Source: Gammaproteobacteria bacterium
GTDB taxonomy: Bacteria; Pseudomonadota; Gammaproteobacteria; Pseudomonadales; Azotimanducaceae
Direction of reading: 5' to 3'
DNA: 64,000 nt
NCBI GenBank assembly: GCA_009839505.1
Contig: VXPO01000036.1
Location: 62,001 to 126,000 of the forward strand
Position numbers and translations under genes: made by a program. The number at the start of each line of letters is the position of its first letter. Positions within the stretch are counted from its first letter, which is position 1. The notes below the pieces were generated by a model. It had not been told where the DNA came from. It searched no databases and was given only the letters and a program-made list of their open reading frames with translations. This document shows, piece after piece, positions 58,915 to 64,000 of this stretch.

Positions 58915-59309
58915 GCAGTTCGGCCGTGAGGTGGCGAAATCTGAACGAGTTCGATGCTGACTGAGTCGGGCCCCTTCACGAACGCGATGCGTCCCTTGTC
59001 ATCCCGAGGCCTCATCAGAAACTCCGCCCCCTTCGCGTCGAGGTCGGCAATCGCCGCCTGCAGGTCGTCCACCGCGATGCCGATATGGTCGAGGCCAAGG
59101 CAGCTATGCGGGCCCGACGCGGTCTGCGTGATGTTCTCCAACACCGTAGAGATCAGGATGATTTGATCGCCCAGCTTCATGTTCGCCCGGGGCAGACCGT
59201 TGGCACCCTTCGAAGCCACGAGTTCGGCGCCGAACATCCTCTCGTAGTAGGCACCCGCCGCCATGGCGTCGTGGCTCATCAGGTGGATGTGATGCGGCCG
59301 GTAGGCCAT
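58911..59309 (-). CDS. VOC (glyoxalase/dioxygenase superfamily) protein
   Basis: A 132-residue single-domain VOC protein: YRPHHIHLMSHD at 3-14 (first metal His), AYYERMFGAELVAS, LGLDHIGIAVDDLQAAIADL (second His) and SIELVQISPP (Glu). It could be a glyoxalase-like isomerase, dioxygenase or resistance protein. TGATG overlap with the LLM oxidoreductase upstream makes a two-gene operon. Confidence 0.85.
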   Translation of the reverse strand: MAYRPHHIHLMSHDAMAAGAYYERMFGAELVASKGANGLPRANMKLGDQIILISTVLENITQTASGPHSCLGLDHIGIAVDDLQAAIADLDAKGAEFLMRPRDDKGRIAFVKGPDSVSIELVQISPPHGRTA

Positions 59310-60229
59310 CAGTCGAACGCCGACAGCACGTCCGCGTCGATCCGTTCGAAGTACTCGGACCTCGTGGGCACGGCGGAGAACATCATCTCGTCGCAGCCGG
59401 CGTCGACGTAGCCGCCGATGACGTCGATCACGTAGGAGGGCGGTCCGTAGAGCACCCAGCCGCCGCGTTGGGCACGTAGCTCGGCGGCCTTGGATTCGTC
59501 GTCCTCTAAGCGCATCGGGATCAGCACGGTCTTCTTGATCTCCGCCGGATCCCGGCCGATGGCTTCGCAGTGCTGCTCGAGGACGTTGATCTTGTGGCGG
59601 AACACGTCGGCACCGCCGGGGTTGTTGAAGTCGATGTTGCAGATGTCGGCGTACTTCGCGCAGGACTTGAGCGTGCGCTTCTCGCCGTTGCCGCCGACGA
59701 GGATCGGCAGATGGGGTTTCTGATAGCACGGCGGCGACAGCGGGCAGTGGTCCAGCTGGTAGTAGCGCCCGTCGTAGTCGGCGAAGCCGCCATTGCCTTC
59801 GGTGAAGAGGAGCTTGATGACTTCCAGCGCCTCCTCGAGCCGGTCGCAGCGTTCCTTCAGGGACGGGAACGTCCAGCCGTAGGCTTCGTGCTCGCGCTTG
59901 AACCAGGCGGCACCGATGCCGAGGATCAGCCGGCCGTGGGAAATCTGGTCGATGGTCGCCGCCATCTTCGCGAGCAGCGCCGGGTTCCGGTAGGTGTTGC
60001 CGGTGACCAAGAGCCCAAGCTGCAACCGCTCGGTGATGGCGGCGGCCGCAGTCAGCAGCGACCAGCCTTCCAAGGCGCGTTCGTGCTCCATGTCCGCCCT
60101 TCCCACCGGCGGCAGGAAATGGTCGGACCACCATAGGCTGTTCCAGCGACCGGACTGAACCGCCTTGACGGCTGCCAAGGTGTCGTCCCACTCGCAAAAG
60201 TAGTTGACCAGTTGCGCCCCGAATTGCAT
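59309..60229 (-). CDS. LLM-class flavin/F420-dependent oxidoreductase
   Basis: A 306-residue luciferase-like TIM barrel: MQFGAQLVNYFCEWDD at the start, SLWWSDHFLPP near 35, LLTAAAAITERLQLGLLVTGNTYRNPALLAKMAATIDQISHGRLILGIGAAWFKREHEAYG, the longest conserved block, and PHLPILVGGNGEKRTLK. Whether FMN or F420 is used is not clear. ATG 60229; coupled to the VOC gene. Likely involved in oxidation of a small organic compound. Confidence 0.88.
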   Translation of the reverse strand: MQFGAQLVNYFCEWDDTLAAVKAVQSGRWNSLWWSDHFLPPVGRADMEHERALEGWSLLTAAAAITERLQLGLLVTGNTYRNPALLAKMAATIDQISHGRLILGIGAAWFKREHEAYGWTFPSLKERCDRLEEALEVIKLLFTEGNGGFADYDGRYYQLDHCPLSPPCYQKPHLPILVGGNGEKRTLKSCAKYADICNIDFNNPGGADVFRHKINVLEQHCEAIGRDPAEIKKTVLIPMRLEDDESKAAELRAQRGGWVLYGPPSYVIDVIGGYVDAGCDEMMFSAVPTRSEYFERIDADVLSAFD

Positions 60230-60554
60230 CGCATCCCCCGTTGATCGTCGCGAACCGGCGACTATACGGTATGTCCCGACTTGGCGTCGGCCCTTCGGAG
60301 CATGGCCCGTGGCGACCCGCACCTCCGGTGGCTCGGCGTCGAGAAGAGCGACCTCAACGCGCTGCGGTGCCCAACCGACCTCCCCCGATCCCTGCGCGAC
60401 TCGCCAACGCATCGGGCGGTCCGAATCGGTAGAATCTACACCTAGCCCTCTGTGGTCCGGCACGCGACGGGTACTCTGGCTGATTGCAAGTAGCCGTTGC
60501 GTTGCAAAGAAGCCCTATTCCGGGGCGGTGGGGACGGCGGCATGGGAGTTCTTC
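60230..60554. other. Intergenic region without a convincing gene
   Basis: 325 nt between the divergent LLM gene and a small open frame. An open frame runs across it (60204-60668, plus) but shows no conserved sequence and has Arg/Ser/Pro-rich composition typical of non-coding G+C-rich DNA. A TAGAAT (60432-60437) could be a -10 box without a matching -35. Confidence 0.4.
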
Positions 60555-60668
60555 ATGGGCGTCTGCGACCGCAATAAGAAGAACGCCGAGCAAAAGTGCC
60601 GGGACGATGACGGGAATAGGCGGGGTCTGCTAGGTGGTCTGTGTGACAACCACAACAACGGTGTGTGA
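60555..60668 (+). CDS. Putative 37-residue cysteine-containing peptide
   Basis: ATG 60555, preceded by GGGAG at 6 nt, opens a 37-codon frame: MGVCDRNKKNAEQKCRDDDG then NRRGLLGGLCDNHNNGV. Three Cys (4, 15, 30), high Asp/Asn/Lys content and no hydrophobic segment. It ends 6 nt before the next gene, so the two may be co-expressed. No similarity recognised; it may be a leader peptide, a small partner protein or chance. Confidence 0.35.
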   Translation: MGVCDRNKKNAEQKCRDDDGNRRGLLGGLCDNHNNGV

Positions 60669-60674
60669 CCTCCA

Positions 60675-62657
60675 GTGACGCGAACCGCATATATTGGCAT
60701 CGGTGTACTCGGCCTGATCTTGCTGCTGGCCCTTCTGGCCGCTCATCATCGCGCCAGTTTGGGCGACCCTGCCACACACGATGCACCGGGCGCAGTCCCT
60801 GGGGTTTCACAAGCACCAGCGTCAGAGAGTGTCGAGACGCCGCAGGTACTCCTGCGCCTGAGTGACAACGACGGGGCCGACAGCTCCGATTGCATCGACT
60901 TGGCAGGCGACGTGACCAGCAACAGCCGCTTGATGTTGGACCGCCAACAATCGGCTGTGCGGGCGTTCCTCGAGACCTTGGATCAAAAAGGTCTTGACGT
61001 CCTGCAACGGCAGCTTGTGGCGGACGGCGCTGGTCTCGACCCGTTTTTGGTCGAGCCGGGCCATAGCTCTCCCCGAGACTCCTCGTACGCTTCACACCTG
61101 TTGCCGATGCCGACTACAGCCACGATCAGCCTCTCCGTGCATCGCCGCCTGGACGAGGCGCTCAAAGGTCCGACCCTCGACCAGTGGATTCTGGAGGTCG
61201 TGAACGACCCGGCCGTTCTTGGTAAGCGGTGGAAGCCCACCGTTCACAGCGGTGCCACTCTTGAGTTGAGGCAAACCTCCGTCCTTGGCCACGTACTTCG
61301 TCGTCGAGGCGCGGAACTCTTGGCGCATCTCGATCGGCTTCCGCCCGGTTCCTTCGGACTCCATGAACTCGCCGTGGCCATCGAAACCGGCTGGCCCACG
61401 GATCGTTTCTTGGAAGTGCTCGACCGAAGTCACGCCGATCCGGGTGCGCAGTGGAGCCATCACCGGCTGCGCAGGGACGTCAACCTTGCGGTGGTCGCGG
61501 CGTTCAATGGCAGATCTCGCATTCTTCGGGCGCTGATGGACCGTGGAGTAGAGCCGTCCCCTAGGAGTCATTCGGTTCTCGACGAACTGGCCATCGCGCC
61601 AGGAATCGACCGCGTCGCCATGGAGCACATCGTTCGCGAGCTGGCGGGTATCGGGGACCAACCCTACTTCCCGTCGACGATCGAGACGTTAAAGCTTCGC
61701 TACCCCAACCTTCCCGAGCTTGTCCTCCATCCGGATGCCGCAATCGCCTTGGCCAAGCCCGGCATCGAGGCTGGTGTGGAGCGAATGACGTCGATCGCAG
61801 CGGAGTGGGGGGAGAAGGTTGCAGCAGCGCGGCGAGCGGAAGAACTGTGCGGGGAGACTTGGCTGGCAGCCGCGGACGTGGCGACCCAGAGTCTCGTCGG
61901 CAAGATGCAGCACCAGCTCGAGCTGGATCGTCGGTTCGACCAGGTGATTGGGGAGGCATCCCGGAAGGCGCAGTCTGTCACGGATCATGCCGATCCCCCG
62001 TTCTTGAACGCCATCGATTTGCTTGGCGAAGCGCTGGTTCTGCGGGATTGGCCCGAGGTATTGAGGCTTGCCGACGAGGCCGTGCAGACGACGTTTCCCG
62101 AGGGGGCGGATCGCGAGGGCTTCCACCTGACGCTATTGGGCACCGCACTTCGTTGGGGTCCGCCCATGGACGCCGTTCGGGCTCTTGTGGACCGCAGTGG
62201 CGGTTCACTCCCGCCAGACACGATCATGTGGCTCGTCGGGGGGGACGCGGACAGTCCGGCCATGGCTTTGGAACTGGAGAGACTCTACGGGCTAGACGTT
62301 CACTTTCTTGACCAGAACGGACGAAACGCTGTCAGCAAGGCTGTACAACGATTCCGAGAGTCCACCGCGCAGGGTGTGGCGGCCGAAGGAACCATGCGGT
62401 GGCTGGACTACCTGATGGAACGATCCGTCTCGACTAAGCCCAGTCCGTTCGGTCTAGACCCGTTGGATACTGTTCTGCTGGCCATTCTGGAGAACCCTTC
62501 CGGAACGCCCGCCGGTGTCGGCTTGGCGCGGCTCCTGATCGAAAACGGCGCACCGATCGAGCTGAGCCATCGGCAGCTCGCCCAGCAGATTCGAGCAGCC
62601 GACGTGAACCGGTTCGAACTGCTGGTCGCCGTGATTCCCGCGCTGATGTCCAGTTGA
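60675..62657 (+). CDS. Large membrane-anchored protein of unknown function
   Basis: A 660-residue protein. One N-terminal helix (TAYIGIGVLGLILLLALLAAH, about 4-24) would anchor it, with the rest outside the cytoplasm. The body is largely alpha-helical and contains ankyrin-like phrases, e.g. VNLAVVAAFNGRSRILRALMDRGV near 275-298, SVLDELAIAPG and VGLARLLIENGAPIELSHRQL near 615-635, so a divergent helical-repeat solenoid is likely. No catalytic motif is seen. GTG 60675 start. Codon use is somewhat less G+C-biased than in the housekeeping genes. Function unknown. Confidence 0.7.
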   Translation: MTRTAYIGIGVLGLILLLALLAAHHRASLGDPATHDAPGAVPGVSQAPASESVETPQVLLRLSDNDGADSSDCIDLAGDVTSNSRLMLDRQQSAVRAFLETLDQKGLDVLQRQLVADGAGLDPFLVEPGHSSPRDSSYASHLLPMPTTATISLSVHRRLDEALKGPTLDQWILEVVNDPAVLGKRWKPTVHSGATLELRQTSVLGHVLRRRGAELLAHLDRLPPGSFGLHELAVAIETGWPTDRFLEVLDRSHADPGAQWSHHRLRRDVNLAVVAAFNGRSRILRALMDRGVEPSPRSHSVLDELAIAPGIDRVAMEHIVRELAGIGDQPYFPSTIETLKLRYPNLPELVLHPDAAIALAKPGIEAGVERMTSIAAEWGEKVAAARRAEELCGETWLAAADVATQSLVGKMQHQLELDRRFDQVIGEASRKAQSVTDHADPPFLNAIDLLGEALVLRDWPEVLRLADEAVQTTFPEGADREGFHLTLLGTALRWGPPMDAVRALVDRSGGSLPPDTIMWLVGGDADSPAMALELERLYGLDVHFLDQNGRNAVSKAVQRFRESTAQGVAAEGTMRWLDYLMERSVSTKPSPFGLDPLDTVLLAILENPSGTPAGVGLARLLIENGAPIELSHRQLAQQIRAADVNRFELLVAVIPALMSS

Positions 62658-62829
62658 TCGCAAAAGCCAGACTGGGCGAACGCGACGAGTAGCTGTCGCG
62701 GGGAACCCTCGGTGGCACCTCTCGACTAGCCCCGCTGAGCCTTCGAGGCCCCGCCTGGCGGCTGGGCGTTTGTGAACGCACTGAAACGTCACTACGAGTG
62801 TGTTCGGCCACACACGTATCATCGTCGCC

Positions 62830-64000
62830 ATGGAGCCCAAACAACCCTTCGCCGGCATCCGCGTCGTGGAGTTCGGCCAGTTCGTGTCCGCCCCGTTCTG
62901 CGGCCAACTTCTCGCCGAAGGCGGTGCCGAGATCATCAAGGTGGAGCCGTTGGCCGGTGACCCGACCCGGCAGGCGCGCCAGATCGTGCCCTACGAGACG
63001 CGCATCTTCCTGTCGCGCAACCGGGGCAAGCGCTCGCTGCCGCTGGCGATCCGCCACCCCGGCGCGCGGACGGTGATCGACCGACTCCTCGAACAGGCGG
63101 ACGTTGTGCTGATCAACTTCCGACCCGGTCTTGCCGACGAACTCGGACTTGATGCGGCGACCCTCACGCGGAGGTTCAAACGCCTCATCGTCGGCACGGT
63201 CACCGGTTTCGGCACGGACGGTCCCGAGGCATCCTTTCCGGCCATGGACCCCGTCGTCCAGGCACGTACCGGTTTGATGGCGGCGAACGGCCGGATGATG
63301 GACGGTCGCCCGACTACCGGCGATCCAGTTGTGGCGGACTACATGTGTGCCATGACCTTGGCATTCGGAGTCTCGGCGGCCCTGCTCCGACGCGAACGAA
63401 CGGGCAGCGGCGGCAGCGTCGACGTGTCCCTCATGCAGGCCGCCATGACCTTGGCGAACAACCAATTGATCCGTTCCGAGAGCGAAGACGCGCCCCGGCA
63501 CCAACGCATACTCGCCGAACTCTCGCGCCTGCGTCGCGAAGGTGCCGGCTACGCCGAGCAGGCCGCGTCGATGACCAGCGCCCGCACCGCGCCGATGCTG
63601 AAGGTCTATCTCCGCACCTACGACACGGCGGATGCGCCCATCGCCATCGCCTGTGGCAGCCCATCGCTACGCCGCAAGTTCCTAGAAACCATCGACGCCG
63701 AAGACCCATTGCTCGACCAGGCCGAAGGCGAGAGGAACGACGACCACTACGACCGCCTCAGGGATGAAATCGAAGCCATCATCCGCGCCAAACCATCCGT
63801 GCATTGGATCGCCAAGTTGAACGACGCCGGGGTGCCCGTTTCTCCGGTCAAGTTTCCGGTGGAGCTGTTCGAAGATGAGCAAGCCGCGGCCAACGGCATG
63901 TTCCACCGGCTGCAACACACCGAGGCTGGCGAGTTCACGGCGTTGTCGCCGCCGGTCACGCTCGACGGTGAGGGCTTCCGGTCGCCTGAACCCACCGCGC
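62830..64000 (+). CDS. Family III (CaiB/BaiF) CoA-transferase, partial
   Basis: 390 codons are present; the gene continues past the right edge. Opening FAGIRVVEFGQFVSAPFCGQLLAEGGAEIIKVEP at 7-41, SRNRGKRSLPL, LIVGTVTGFGTDGPE and VVADYMCAMTLAFGVSAALLRRERTGSGGSVDVSLMQ, where the Asp in VADYM is the expected catalytic residue. It moves CoA between carboxylic acids. Substrate not deducible; 9 kb from a carnitine operon, so a betaine-CoA role is conceivable but unproven. The 172 nt before it hold a small GTGTG-TTCGGC-CACAC hairpin and no gene. Confidence 0.9.
   Translation, partial: MEPKQPFAGIRVVEFGQFVSAPFCGQLLAEGGAEIIKVEPLAGDPTRQARQIVPYETRIFLSRNRGKRSLPLAIRHPGARTVIDRLLEQADVVLINFRPGLADELGLDAATLTRRFKRLIVGTVTGFGTDGPEASFPAMDPVVQARTGLMAANGRMMDGRPTTGDPVVADYMCAMTLAFGVSAALLRRERTGSGGSVDVSLMQAAMTLANNQLIRSESEDAPRHQRILAELSRLRREGAGYAEQAASMTSARTAPMLKVYLRTYDTADAPIAIACGSPSLRRKFLETIDAEDPLLDQAEGERNDDHYDRLRDEIEAIIRAKPSVHWIAKLNDAGVPVSPVKFPVELFEDEQAAANGMFHRLQHTEAGEFTALSPPVTLDGEGFRSPEPTA

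Noticed and set aside
60204..60668. A 154-codon open frame containing the small Cys peptide at its end.
   Set aside because: The upstream part has random Arg/Ser/Pro-rich composition and begins inside the divergent LLM gene; only the last 37 codons have a plausible start.

Overview
This window is a G+C-rich stretch of a gammaproteobacterial chromosome. The taxon is inferred from gene order: proC-yggT-metX-metW-rdgB-hemW-trmB, rsmD / ftsY-ftsE-ftsX-rpoH, coaD, mutM-rpmG-rpmB, radC / coaBC, algC-argB-slmA-pyrE-rph / yicC-gmk, rpoZ-spoT-ridA-recG and glmS-glmU. These blocks are those of Pseudomonas-like and enteric Gammaproteobacteria, but with unrelated genes inserted between them, which suggests an environmental lineage rather than a well-studied genus. 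I saw no tRNA, rRNA, CRISPR array, insertion sequence or prophage.

Layout. 1-5.5 kb: a plus-strand housekeeping operon (PLP homeostasis, proline, methionine, nucleotide sanitation, heme delivery). 5.5-10 kb: minus-strand trmB, rpoH, ftsX, ftsE and ftsY; a perfect CIRCE operator lies directly upstream of rpoH. 10-18.4 kb: rsmD, coaD, mutM, rpmG, rpmB and radC, interrupted by two outer-membrane barrel proteins, a TonB-dependent receptor with an EF-hand-like insert, and a nucleoside hydrolase. 18.5-31 kb: CoA, sugar-phosphate, arginine, pyrimidine and RNA-metabolism genes, the (p)ppGpp enzyme and RecG. 31-38.4 kb: NAD salvage, rubredoxin, a dicarboxylate symporter, ubiA fused in expression with a TRAP transporter, and the TRAP binding protein on the opposite strand. 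38.4-45 kb: uvrD, glmS, glmU and galU. 45-47.7 kb: a membrane-anchored coiled-coil protein coupled to a GMC oxidoreductase and its small subunit.

47.7-53.6 kb holds the most coherent accessory system: five tightly packed minus-strand genes for a beta-keto acid cleavage enzyme, L-carnitine dehydrogenase, an acyl-CoA dehydrogenase, an ADP-forming acyl-CoA synthetase and a CaiD-type carnitinyl-CoA dehydratase. Together they could take gamma-butyrobetaine or crotonobetaine through CoA esters to carnitine and on to betainyl-CoA plus acetoacetate. A phytanoyl-CoA dioxygenase-family gene is divergent from it. 54.5-58.1 kb carries four exported proteins (two related uncharacterised proteins, a DUF6152 protein and a metallo-beta-lactamase-fold hydrolase). 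58.2-60.2 kb has a VapBC-type toxin-antitoxin pair with its palindromic operator and an LLM-class oxidoreductase with a VOC protein. 60.5-62.7 kb has a possible small cysteine-containing peptide and a large anchored protein of unknown function. A family III CoA-transferase runs off the right end.

A dispersed hairpin repeat (GTAGGGGCGACC ... GGTCGCCCCTAC) recurs between genes; at several loci its TAG is the stop codon of the adjoining gene. At least one gene (mutM), probably two (trmB), appears to start with CTG.
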